The notes below the pieces were generated by a model. The model was given only the letters and a program-made list of their open reading frames with translations, was not told the origin of the DNA and did not search any database. A stretch of 64,000 nt of DNA from Aporrectodea caliginosa. Taxonomy: Eukaryota; Annelida; Clitellata; Crassiclitellata; Lumbricidae. The position numbers and the translations under genes are program-made. Every line of letters begins with the position of its first letter. Positions within the stretch are counted from its first letter, which is position 1. Of the stretch, positions 21,441 to 32,996 are shown piece by piece. The stretch lies in assembly GCA_020284085.1 (NCBI GenBank), contig JACEVL010000062.1, positions 310,001 to 374,000 of the forward strand, read 5' to 3'.

Positions 21441-23912
21441 ATTATGGTGATGATAATGATGTGGTAAGAACGGAGATGTGGTCTGACAAGCCGCAAAATG
21501 TTTGTGACGACTCGAAAGACAACAGCAACAAAACATCCAATAAAATAATAAATAATGTCACGCTTATTTCTACCATATTATCCTGATTGAAAATTCACCC
21601 ATGGTTTCTATCTGCACAGATAATTATTTCCTTCCACGGTTTTATTGTTAGGTCCTTCAGCGGCCTTGTTTGAATGTATGGCTGCTCGAATAACAGCTCG
21701 GTGTTAGCAAATAGAGACCTCCACTTCACCTTCGAACCGCGCTAGTCAATCAATCAATCAATCAATTTTCGTTTATTCCGAACACCAGGGTGACAGAACG
21801 CATCTTGTTACATTAGTTAGTCGTATATTTATATATGTGTTCATTTGTATGTCACCTTGTCCATTCTGGATATCGTTTAATTTAATTTTAAGTGATTTAT
21901 TCAGAATATGTCTTTATATAGTACTCTAGGAATGAAGTTACGATTAGTCAGGCAGAAGACTTCGCTTACACTGAACTTAGGCTTATGTAATAACCGGGTT
22001 GGATGAGAATGACAAAGCCAATCATCATCGATATGACGGCGTCGTTAAATAAACTATATTAAGTAAGCAGAATGACAAAGCAAATGAGAAACAAGACGTC
22101 AACAGAAAAACTCATAGCTTTAAGGATAAAATGATCATATCGTTACAAAGCGTTACAACGTTTGTTAAGTGTCATTCGTCCTCTTCTGCATATCTCTCGT
22201 TGATCCCATTCTACCTGTTCTAAACACCATCTACGACAGCCGTCTTCTGAAAGGTATACAGGAGAGCAAAGTAGTTGAACAACCGAGTGATAGTAAAGGC
22301 ATTTGGGCTTTTAGAAGCAAGACAACTCCAGTACCGTAGTCTAGCCGATTGCATCTCCAAAAGTGAAAATGATCTATTAGCAGAAAATGTCTCTCAACTG
22401 TTTTCAGTGTTTCGTAATGTAACTTCACTGCCGGGTAAATACAGTAAGACTTCATGCTAGTTAGAAGGACACGAGCGGGAAAATCCCAACTCTTTACTGC
22501 CTAGAGTCATTTTATTATTATCATTTCTGATAATTGGATATAATTGTTCTATATTGAAATTCTCGCCAAACGTAATTACCATAACCAGCTCTAGGAGACG
22601 TATGGCGACGTTTTTTTTATTAACATAATTATTAGCAAAACATCAGTTAACTATTCTTAACTTTTTCGTTGTTGAACGACGCATATTCAGAAATATCAGC
22701 ACGATTGTTGCCAACAACGCGGACAAAAAACATCTAAAATTATCCCGCATATATAATAACAAACGCTATACAATTGTACCTAACATAGCTAAGAATAAGT
22801 TATACGTATTATAGTCATTATTCAAAGTTTTATAAGCATGCAATAGGTCTACCTTCTGTCTCCAGCTAATATTTCGCAAGTCTGATAATTAATTCTTCAC
22901 TTGCCGTGATCATCTTTTCTTCTGTTTATCGTTTGTGTTTATTTCTCCTTAATTTGTCTATTTTTTATTTTTATTGTTTTCATTATTTTCATTTTCCTAT
23001 ATTAATATGTTAATTTAAATATTATTGCAATAACTGAATAGTTAAGATCTACTTTAGAATAGAATCTTACATTTATTGATCCTCTTACGATTATTGGTTG
23101 TCTATTATTGAATTACTCAGTGTATAATGCCTTATGCTTTATCCGTCTACCTGTCAATAATTAATTTGCTGATGCACTAACCTACTGTTTTGTACTTGGG
23201 TAATGACCATTTTCTTCCTTTACTGAAATGGGGGCCTTACTTAGCGGCACCTGGATTCCTTTTAGGTGTTCCCTTAATGACCCTTCTCTTCGGTACTAAT
23301 TGAGATTCTTCAATGCATTAACAATTGTCTCTAACTGAATTATCTTCGGTTGATGTACATAACACTTGCATTTTCATAATCATCTGTACCTGTTCTGGAC
23401 TATGGATGGATCAATAAAAAATTATTTGATTTGATTTGATATGAATAAAAATGCATGTCTCACATTTTCAATGTGTATTTCCCAGTTAAGACGACTAAAA
23501 ATTGTTCAACATATGTAGCTATGTAGAAAACTGTAGCCTACTGTTGACGATATTAAAAATCCACAAATAAAGAGCGCGAAGGTAGTAGGCCTACTACAGG
23601 GGGTCAAATTCAAGGCCTGGACATATCTATGCGTAGCCTACTACTGCGTAGCTAAAAATATGAAGTTACAATCATGGATGTTGATTTTGTAGTTTACTTG
23701 ACACAATGACCTGTCTACTGTAACAGTTTACGCCCTAGATCTACACTGACAAAAATATAATTACGAAATAAATAAGTAGGCCTAATTTTATTGCTGAAAT
23801 ATTCTTCGAAACATTTGTCCATTTTCAATAAATTTCACCTTCCTTTCAGATTATTTTATGTACAGAAATGTTGAATAAAAGTGTCACAACTCTGGGCAAT
23901 TCTTATTTTAAG

Positions 23913-24031
23913 GCACATCCGAAGAAACCAAAATTCCCGGTTCAGTGACCGACTGCCAGAGTAAAAGGAATACAAAGCAGTTGCCTCCACGCATGTCGCA
24001 GAAAGCACTAAAACCTAAAAATATTGGATGA
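23913..24031 (+). CDS. Possible orphan terminal exon
   Basis: After acceptor TCTTATTTTAAG, an entry phase of 1 gives 38 codons (starting TSEETKIPGSVTDC, with KQLPPRMSQKALKP) and a TGA. It would be phase-compatible with exon 6 of the CARD gene or with an unseen gene. No homology is recognised. Recorded because acceptor and open frame agree; chance is possible. Confidence 0.25.
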
Positions 24032-24445
24032 CATTAATTTGTTACAAAAAAGCTGCTGGCAAGAAGTAAGAAAATATATAGAATTTTTTTCAATTATAAA
24101 ATTCTAATTAGAATCAGGAAGCTTAAATTAGGATTAACATTAGAATTAGCTGCACCTACCCTTTGCACTTGCATCTCTACCACCTGCAATGCCTGCATCT
24201 CTACCACTTGCATCTACCACCTGTACATTTATCACTTGCATGTCTACCACTTGAATCTCTACAGCCTGCATCTGTACATCTGCATCTACCTAATCTGTTC
24301 TTCTGAATTTTTACCATATTTTTCTGCCATGTCCAACACAAGTTGTTTTAAAGAGAGATTATAACAATATTATTTTTGCGTGGATTTTATTAAAGCCATC
24401 TAACGATTGTCAACTGTAGAGCAATAATGGTCTATTCTTTCCAGA

Positions 24446-25548
24446 ATGGAAGGTGTTTCTGCATTTATCGTTGGAACGTGTCAGATTCACCCTAAGTTGC
24501 TGGTTGATGTTTTTGATTCGATGCAATTTGATATTCTGCATCCAAAGCAAATACTTGGGCATAGCCTTCATTGTGGCAGCTCAGCTGAATTCTACATCAA
24601 ACCCATAAATAAAAGCACCGATGATTTGGATTTTATGAAATATACCGCTGATATCCTAGTCTACACAGAAGACATTCCAGTTTTACCGGAAGATTTTAGT
24701 AGTTTACTTGACACAATTACCTGTTTCCAGATTACGCCATACCCTGACTACCCTGGATTTGTCGAGTTTAGAGATTTTTTAAAAATCAAATATAATTGGC
24801 GTTGCAAACAGTTTGAATTTCAGCAGACGTACGACGTAATGGATGGAATATTTCGTGGAAACCTTGCGGAATTCTTTAATTTCAAGGATATAGCACATGA
24901 AACGGGTGGTCCAGCAGTCAAACTTAAATTTGAAGGAAAATCGGTTGATGATATAGTTTTATGCTACTGGTGCCCACAGTGGCCAAAAGAAGCCAAATAT
25001 TGGCCTTTGCGACGAAGAAATTGCGGGTGGCCGACGATTGCCGATATCCGCCAGATAGTTCAGAATGGTTGTCATGTTGTGTGTGCAAAACATCCTGAAT
25101 GCAGAAATGATGTACGCCAGTGGAGACTGTCTTTTTCCGGAGCAGAGCTGTATTTAATTCAGAGCTGGAATCCTGTTCAGCAGATCGTTTATCATTTGCT
25201 CAGATTCTTTGCCAAAATAGAACGTTTTATGAGAGGATTGTCCGAAGGAGGACGAGGTTCTCTGTTCGTACCATTTGAAAACACTGATGTTGTGGTCTTG
25301 TGAAGAGGATTCACCAGAATCTTGGAATTCTATGTCTGTCATTGAAATATGCTGTAATTTATTGCGAAAGCTCACAGAATGGCTAAAGAAAGTCTATTGT
25401 CCGAATTATTTTATTTCTCAAGCAAATTTGTTTCATAAACTCATGAACCAGAGAGTAGTTGACGCGACTATTAGGCAATTGAATGAATTTTGCCATATTG
25501 ATATTCTCAATGGTTGGTTTGCGGTGAAGTGCATACAGCCAATCTTAA
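24446..25548 (+). pseudogene. Mab-21/cGAS-like gene, piece 1: catalytic core
   Basis: The first frame (24446-25303) has GSS at residues 44-46, Asp-x-Asp at 60-62 (TDDLDFM) and Asp in SVDDIV (166-171). These fit the GS motif and three metal-binding acids of the cGAS/Mab-21 fold. Next come RRNCGWPT and the Mab-21 hallmark WRLSFSGAE (226-234). At about 25240-25268 the frame changes by one base and resumes with HLKTLMLWSCEEDSPESW and WLKKVYCPNYFI, the C-terminal Mab-21 region. Reading then runs into the TTAA insertion at 25549. No GT/AG pair explains the shift, so it is an indel or an assembly error. Confidence 0.75.
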
Positions 25549-25827
25549 CCCTATGACGCACACCTGGGGTCCATTGGACCCCATCGATCAAACTTCCTTG
25601 AATAGCTGCGTTGATACAAATAGTAAAAATCTGAAATAATTCAAATTCCTCAACAATTCATCCCCCTACATCTATGGAAAAATTCGAAGAGTTTAGATTT
25701 CTTGGTTCGATGATACAAAAATAAGAATGACACTAGGGCATATTTAGCACACCTGGGGTCCAGCAGACCCCAGGCTTTAACATTGATATTCCTATCGACC
25801 ATGACATATTCCAGGCTACGTTATATA

Positions 25828-26972
25828 CACAAATACACACATACATACATACATACATACATACATACATACATACATACACGCATGCATACATACATAC
25901 ATACATACATACATACATACATACATACATACATACATACATACATACATACATACATACATAGTACATAGGCCTACATACATACATACATACATTTATA
26001 CACACATATATACATACAAAAATACAACCATACATACATACATGTACATGCATACATTCATATACACATTATACAAATACATACATGCATAAATACATAC
26101 ATACGTAGATACATAATTATATCCAGACATGCATGCATACACACATACATATGCGCATATATATATACATGCATACCAATATGTACATGCATAAATGCAT
26201 ATGCATTATGCACACATACAAATACATACACACATACGTACATACATACACACATACATTTAGACATATATACATACATATATTCATCCATACATGTATA
26301 CACACACATATATATCATATACACATGCCAATATGCATCCATACATATATACATGTACATGCAAACATGCATGTGCACAGTACTACACACAAATACATAC
26401 AAGTGAATATATGCAATGTCATGCATACATGCATACATATCCACACATGCATGCATGCTTACATGCATACATACATACATCCAAACACACATATATATAT
26501 ACATACAGATATTCATCCATACGTATATACATTAGCACATACATACAAGTACATTCAAGCATACACACATACATAATTATATCCATTCATCTATACATGC
26601 ATGCATGCATACTTACATACATACATACATACATACATGCATACATACCTCCTTACGCATGTGTATACATACAAATATACATCCATACATATATGCATGC
26701 ACAAATATATACAAGTACAAACATGCATACACATATACATATAATATCCAATTATCCATCCTTCCATACATAGCCTACATGCATATATATATACATAAAA
26801 ATATACATCCATACATATGTGCACATTGTGCATGTATATGCATGCAGGCATGCACACATACACATACATACAAATACATGCATGAATGCATGCGTACATA
26901 TATACATCCATACATAGATCCATCCCTGCATACATAAGTACATACATACATACATACATACTTATATATGTA
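25828..26972. repeat. (TACA)n/(ATAC)n microsatellite, ~1.1 kb
   Basis: Pure near 25840-25965, then degenerate TACATA/TGCATA sequence to the LINE 5' end. Open frames of Tyr/Ile/His/Thr or Met/Tyr/Val/Cys across it are artefacts. Confidence 0.9.
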
Positions 26973-27267
26973 CTTGGTGAGATGGCGCTTCGGCGTGTTT
27001 ACACCAGCTCAACCCGGTCGTGGAATTTTTCGTTTTTAAATGTTCTAAAACGGTTTTTTCGGTACTACATTCGACTTGTGGATTATTAAGTGATGCTAGC
27101 TGAGGATATAGCGTCTACATTTCGCGAAATGTTTGGATTAAACCAGCATTTGACAGTTTTGAGCGTCCACTGTGATACGGTAACGCCCACCTCATATAAC
27201 TCTAACTATAGACTTGTGCACTCTGCGTACTTCACGTCTACCTGTGTGCAGCTTGCTGTTACATAAC

Positions 27268-28605
27268 ATGCCGACTGAGGACGTAATACCTGCGTCCCGC
27301 TTGACGGTGGGGGTTGGCCCAGCCGCGGGCAGCCCTCTGGACGGCCCTCTGGGTGCGACAGCGCCCCCACTTACTTATAGCTCTGAGTGGATTCGTGCAC
27401 TCTCTGCTCAACCGTTAGGCGTACCTCGCGCCACGAGAAAAATCCTCTTCTTCTGTGGAATATGGCGGCCTGCGGCGGGGAGGCCTGTGAAGCGGCGAAA
27501 TCGTACAGGCCCTCCGCCTTCACAGAAGCCGGCTTGTCCCCTTCTGCCGGCGTCCGTCAATGATTCACCCCTAACTCCTCCGAATGGTATTAGTCTGGCG
27601 ACGTGGAACGTCCGCTCGCTGCGGAACAAATACATCGCTGTGGCCGATACGATCCTCGCGGAAGAGCTCGACCTCCTACTGGTTACCGAGTCGTGGCACA
27701 GCTCTACAGCTGACGTCGCGTTGCGTCGATCTTCACCACCGGGATACTCCTACATCGACTGCCCGAGGGTGGACATCCAGGGTGAGGACCGTCGTGGCGG
27801 TGGGATTGTCATCTACCACCGGACTGTCCTGCCAACACGAAGGATAAAGATACCAGTCCCTCCTACCACCTTTGAGGCTCTAGCTGTCTCAGTGGCGTCA
27901 AATTGTGGCCCCTTGACGATTATCACCATCTATCGTCCGGGATCGGAATCACCATCAGCAGCCTTCTTCGGTGAGCTCGCTGCGCTGTTTGAACAGTTCG
28001 CCCTGCACAATACTCAGCTGGTTGTGGCGGGTGACCTCAACATCCATCTTGAGGACCCGGCGCTGCCTGCGACGATGGAGTTTGCGCTCATCACAGAACA
28101 ATTCGGTCTAGTGCAGCGAGTCTCAGAACCAACACACCGACTGGGCGGCTGGCTGGACGTACTCATAACAAGAGACGACTGCCAATTGACAGATCTCGAA
28201 GTACACCCGCCGACTGTATCGGATCATGGCCTCGTCATTGCCACGGTGCCGTTTCTCAGTGAAACACCGGTGCACGTCGAGAAGCAGCTCCGCAACTGGA
28301 AGAAGCTGGACCGTGATGCCTTTCGCGAGGCCTTACTCGACATCCCGGCCATTGCAGACCCGGCCTCCGTCACCGACGTCTCGACCTCTGACCTATTTGC
28401 TATCTACGAATCATCCATGACTGACATCGTCAATACCTTACTTCCGGCCCGCACAGTGAAGATGCGTCGCTCGGTTTTATCACCTTGGTTTGACGCTAAA
28501 TGTCGTTCCTACAGGCGACACGCTCGTCGTCTGGAGAGGCGCTATAGGAGAACAAAGTCAGCTGATGACCGTGTGGCCTGGGTGAGGTACGCCCGGAGAT
28601 GCACC
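27268..28605 (+). pseudogene. LINE ORF2 endonuclease part
   Basis: APE-type endonuclease with LATWNVRSLRNK, DLLLVTESWH, GGGIVIYHR, VAGDLNIHLED and SDHGLVIATV, which cover the metal-binding and His-Asp catalytic motifs. The linker follows to WVRYARR. The frame then needs a one-base shift to reach the reverse transcriptase, so the copy is inactive. High GC marks it off from its AT-rich surroundings. Confidence 0.8.
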
Positions 28606-29988
28606 GGCAATACAAGACCAAAGAACAGAGCTACTGGGAGCGCAAGATCGCTCCTCACTCCGGGGAGCCGAGGAAGCTCTGGACGACCTTCAATGATATC
28701 TTGGGTCGCTCCCGCCCGGAGCCATCCCAGGCTGCACCGCTCTTCACAGCCGACGCCTTCTTGGAGGCCTTTACGACCAAGGTCCAATCCGTCCGTGAGG
28801 CCACGGCCGGCTGCCCGCCGCCGACCTTCCCGCTTACGAACTGTGGCTTATCCATCTTAAGCCCGGTTACTAGTGAGGAGTTGCGGCGGACAATCCTAGC
28901 GTCAGCGCCGAAAACCTGCAATCTCGATCCTGTTCCAACGTTCATCCTCCAGGAGCTCGTTGACACTCTTCTGCCGTTCCTCACAGTACTTTGCAACCGC
29001 TCCCTCTGTGACGGTGACCTACCCGTTTCACAGAAAAGATCAATTCTTGTTCCTGTGATTAAGGCTGAGGGACTTGACATGACTGAGCCAACTAACTTTA
29101 GGCCCATAGCTAATGTTTCGTTCCTGTCCAAGATTATTGAAAAGATTGTTGCTGCCCAACTTACTCACTATCTGGACAGAAATGGCCTTCTGCCAACCTA
29201 CCAGTCGGGATTCCGCAAGGGCCACTCCACGGAAACCCTGCTAGTCCGCCTCCTTTCTGACATTTATGGGGCTATCAATAAATCTCAGGTCACCCTTCTG
29301 GCCCTGTTCGATGTGAGCGCTGCATTCGATACAGTAGACCATGAGATCCTCCTGCAGCGCTTATCTGTCTCCTTCGGCCTTTCTGGTAATATGCTTGGAT
29401 GGCTTACCTCTTTCCTGCAGGACCGTTCCTTCATGGTAGCCCACGGTTCCACTAAGTCCTCTTGGGTCCCTGCACCATTTGGTTTACCCCAGGGCTCTGT
29501 CCTTGGTCCTCTTCTGTACATAATCTTCACTGCTGACCTGGGACCCCTGCTTGCGGCTGGGGCTACCTTGAGCCAATCGTACGCTGATGACATTCAAGCG
29601 TACGCCCACTGCTTGGCGGGGCAGGCGATCTCTGCAGTAGAAACAATGAACAGGGCCATTGAGACCCTGCAAGCCTGGATGTCATCAAACCGCTTGCGGC
29701 TTAACCCGACCAAGACACAGCTTATCTGGCTTGGCACCCGTCAGCAGCTTGCTAAGATAGACCTTGCTTCCATTACCTCAAAATATCCGCACCTCACCTT
29801 CTCATCCTCAGTCCGAGACCTGGGAGTAACCCTAGACCAGGAGCTTACGTTTGTCCAACACATTAATCTCCTTTGCCGTAGCTGTTACTACCAGCTCCGG
29901 CAACTCAGGGTGATATCCCGGTCTCCCTCTCCCCAGACATTGCTGCTTCATTACCCCCTGGTTCATTACCTTCGTAGTTTCCCGTCTG
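28599..29988 (+). pseudogene. LINE ORF2 reverse transcriptase part
   Basis: MHRQYKTKEQSYWERK leads into the RT: NFRPIANVSFLSKIIEK, YQSGFRKGHSTE, FDVSAAFDTVDHEILL, GLPQGSVLGPLLY and QSYADDIQAYAH (the YADD catalytic motif). Ends when it meets the palindromic insertion. Pattern and spacing fit CR1/L2-clade elements. Confidence 0.8.
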
Positions 29989-30871
29989 CCATTACCCCTG
30001 CCATTACCCCAGCATTTAGTATATATAGTCTATACATTACATATATATTGCATGTAGTATTATATTTATAATATAAGTATGCATATATATATAGTTATTA
30101 TATTAATATATTTGTTAGTTTGTATCTTGTGTGCCTGCAATTCTGTTTATATCAATTAGTAGTTGACCCCCATAAATTTAATATATATAGTCTATACATT
30201 TATATACAATATACATATATATTACATGTATTATATTTATTATTTATCCCCCGGATACTTTACACCGGTTTATTCCATCCGGGGTGATATGCTTTAGGGG
30301 ATAGAATATCACGGGACACCGGCATGGAAAGATTAGGCCAGTACTGTAGGTTGAACCACCAACGGCACCAAGTCAACATGATAGGCCTACTATGCAAATA
30401 AAATAATTAGTGTTAATTTGCTCAATAATATTAACTTATTATTTAGTTTAATTTCAGTTTACTTATTAGTTGATACAACCTAATCTTTCCATGCCCATGT
30501 CCCGTGATATTCTATCCCCCTAAAGCATATCCCCCGGATGGAATAAACCGGTGTAGAGTATCCGGGGGATAAATAATAAATATAATACATGTAATATATA
30601 TGTATATTGTATATAAATGTATAGACTATATATATTAAATTCCGGGGGTCAGCTACTTAGAGTGATATAAACAGAAGTGCAGGCACACAAGATACAAACT
30701 AACAAATATATTAATATAATATATATATATTATAAATAAATTATAAATATAATAATACATGTAATATATATGTATGTATAGACTATATATACTAAATGCC
30801 GGGGGTAATGGCAGGGGGGTAATGGCACGGGGAAATATCCTCCGGGGTAATGGCAGGGGGTAATGGCAGGG
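29989..30871. mobile_element. Palindromic foldback insertion in the LINE
   Basis: Arms of about 340 bases (29997-30337 and 30479-30818) are near-complementary around a ~140-base centre. The outer edges carry repeated GGGTAATGGCA (CCATTACCCC on the left). The LINE sequence on both sides is a direct repeat of about 80-88 bases (29901-29988 and 30872-30951). The arms differ by small indels, which argues against a simple assembly foldback. No coding capacity. Confidence 0.7.
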
Positions 30872-31312
30872 CAACTCAGGGGGTGATATCCCGGTCCCTC
30901 TCCCCAGATGCTGCTTCTACGCTGGTTCATTCCTTCGTAGTCTCCCGTCTGGACTACTGTAGTGCCATATATGATGGGCTCCCGGCTTGCCGGCTTAAAT
31001 GCCTTAACAGAGTCCTGCGCACGGCTGCCCGCCTTGTGGGCCGCATCCCTAAGTTCTCTCGAGTCTCCTGGTACGTTCGGGATGTCCTCCATTGGCTCCC
31101 CTATCCGCAGCGCATTGCCTACCGGGTCTCTGCATTGGTCCGGCGCTGCACTGAGGGCCTGGCTCCTCCATATCTGCGGGAACTCTGCTGCCCTACTGTG
31201 ACTGTTCCGCGTCGTGGCTCGTTGCGCTCAGCGGTGCAAGCAGAGTTCCTTGTCCCCGTGCTCGGACTGCTATCCGACAGCGCCGCGCCTTCTCTGTGGC
31301 TGGCCCGGTGAC
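30872..31312 (+). pseudogene. LINE ORF2 C-terminal part
   Basis: Resumes RQLRVISRSLSPDAASTLVH, then VVSRLDYCSAIYDGLPA, RVLRTAARLVGR, VLHWLPYPQRIAYRVSALV and APPYLRELC, the RT thumb/C-terminal signature. The frame shifts at about 31300 before a degenerate VTWNGLPVAL-like end. Confidence 0.8.
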
Positions 31313-31467
31313 CTGGAATGGGCTTCCGGTGGCACTGCGTCTGACCTCAATAGGACACTCTGCTCAGTTCTTCTCTAGCCTTAAGACTGTCCTGTTTGAC
31401 CGAGGTTGGGCTGGGAGCGCTCCTGAGTAGACTGTCTTGAAGGGGCGCTTTATCAAACTACCGTAAT

Positions 31468-31538
31468 AATAACATACATACATATATACATACATAAGTA
31501 CATACATACATACATACATGCATACATACATACATACA

Positions 31539-31570
<32 letters not shown>

Positions 31571-31751
31571 CATACATACATACATCCATATATACATAGA
31601 TACATACATGCATACATACATATATACATACATACAAACATACATATATACATACATACATACATACATACATATATGCACATATACATAGATACATATA
31701 TACATACATACATACGTGCATATATACACATTACATACATATGTACATACT
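31468..31751. repeat. (TACA)n microsatellite, LINE tail
   Basis: TACATA repeats directly after the LINE hairpin, either its tail or the other side of the invaded TACA tract. Ends at the solo LTR. Confidence 0.9.
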
Positions 31752-32907
31752 TGTAACGATTCTCTTAGTATTATAACAAACATTCATATCTCTTCATATA
31801 TACGTATATAGAGCTTTATAGGTACAGTAGGAAATTGTATCATTAATGATTAATTATAACATTCTTTGTGTTAAACTTTAATTAATCAACCAGCGTAGAT
31901 AATCGGCGCAATTCCAGGGGAATTATTTAGTCTTCATTGTCTGAACGTCATGGATACATAATTACGATGAAACCATGCCATTGGACAAATTCAAACGGTG
32001 TCACGGTTGACCAACAGACTTTGACCGCGCATGCGCATTACAAGAGGAGGATGGTGTGCAAAGAACCGTTAAGGAGTTCTTCGCCCGATGCTGGGAAGAA
32101 TGGCGTCTTGCGTGGCGTTTCTAAGTGCAATTTGAGGCATTAGAGCGTCGAAAGTATTTCTTATTCGTGAACGTTATAGTTGCGATAAGAACTATATTCG
32201 TGGAGTATAAATACAGTGCTGTGGAAATAAGATTCAGTCAAAGGGAATCTTATAATCGAACTGAACTATACGTCGGTCGATTTCGATAGGAGTTTAAATC
32301 CACGTAAGCAGTTAGATTCGTCGGAACTTCGATGAACTGGACTGTTGGATTAAAGTCGATAGCGAGTCGAATATAAGAGCGAAGGGATTCATACAAATCT
32401 TCGATATTCTACTTTACTACAAGAAGATGCGATGCTACGTGAGTTCTACATTTTACAGAAGAGATTCACTCGTCAACTCAACTAAAGACATGATCGTCAT
32501 CATCATCCACCGTGTGATCTACGCTTATTCGAAGTGAAAGTCCGTTGGGGTCACAGAGAAGTGATTACAAGAATATCTACGTGGGAGGTATTTAATGTCC
32601 CTTAGACTTAATTCCATGTAGAATGCGCTGGTTTAAGTAAGGATAGTTTATAGAATTAAAACAATCTTAATAGATTACCCTAGACAAGAAAACGAGACCA
32701 TATTTAGATAACATTTCATTAGTTTGACGTTTTGATGATAATTAATATTCAAACTTGAAATGTGTCGCATTGATTTGATTGGTTGAACTATATAGCTTGA
32801 CATACATTCATCCAATCACAATGGATATAGACTTTATAGGTAACATGTGCACACGATCAGTGCATACCTGAAAATAGATAAAAATCTATTATTTTGGGAC
32901 CGTTACA
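31752..32907 (+). mobile_element. Solo LTR, ~1.16 kb
   Basis: Begins TGTAACGATTCTC and ends GGGACCGTTACA, so TGTAACG/CGTTACA form a 7-bp inverted end. Flanked by a perfect 5-bp duplication ATACT (31747-31751 and 32908-32912). A TATA-like GAGTATAAATACAG lies near 32200. No internal coding part, so it formed by LTR-LTR recombination. Probably Gypsy-type; inferred from the 5-bp duplication and length. Confidence 0.75.
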
Positions 32908-32996
32908 ATACTATTATACCCGTGTTATCGGCGGGGTCTATTAGACCCCAGGTGTGCTAAATGTGTTGGCCGGGAAGGTGTGCGTCATAGGGTTAA

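Larger units (their letters stand above)
19929..24444. other. Intergenic repeat-rich stretch
   Basis: Holds LINE 3' fragments (20050-20275, 21068-21300), GAT microsatellites, and a probable LINE 3' UTR ending AATAAAAAATTATTTGATTT near 23410-23440. A minisatellite with repeated ACTTGCATCTCTACCAC lies at 24160-24295. Also holds the exon candidate at 23913. No complete gene is seen. Confidence 0.5.
26976..31455 (+). mobile_element. CR1/L2-like LINE, near full length but broken
   Basis: 5' sequence from about 26976, then an endonuclease frame (27268-28600), a reverse transcriptase frame (28599-29988), an 883-bp insertion with a palindrome, the C-terminal end (30872-31312), and a terminal hairpin GGAGCGCTCCTGAGTAG with GAAGGGGCGCTTTATC before a TACA tail. 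Inserted in the TACA tract of the piggyBac-like element. Confidence 0.8.
25549..32992. mobile_element. piggyBac-like TTAA-flanked composite element
   Basis: The ends are inverted repeats starting CCCTATGACGCACACCT, flanked by TTAA (25545-25548, 32993-32996), the piggyBac signature. Subterminal ACCTGGGGTC with GACCCC forms small palindromes at both ends and again at 25748-25773. No piggyBac transposase is seen. The interior has been filled by TACA repeats, a LINE and a solo LTR, so a short MITE-like element probably grew by later insertions. It interrupts the Mab-21-like coding frame. Confidence 0.75.

Noticed and set aside
21285..21536. Histidine/serine-rich minus-strand frames
   Set aside because: Readings of the GAT microsatellite.
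25230..25300. An intron to explain the frame change in the cGAS-like gene
   Set aside because: The conserved residues on both sides are nearly adjacent and no GT/AG pair fits; a one-base indel is simpler.
26058..26960. Tyr/Met/Cys/Val- or His/Thr/Tyr-rich frames on both strands
   Set aside because: Readings of the TACA/TGTA microsatellite in different frames.
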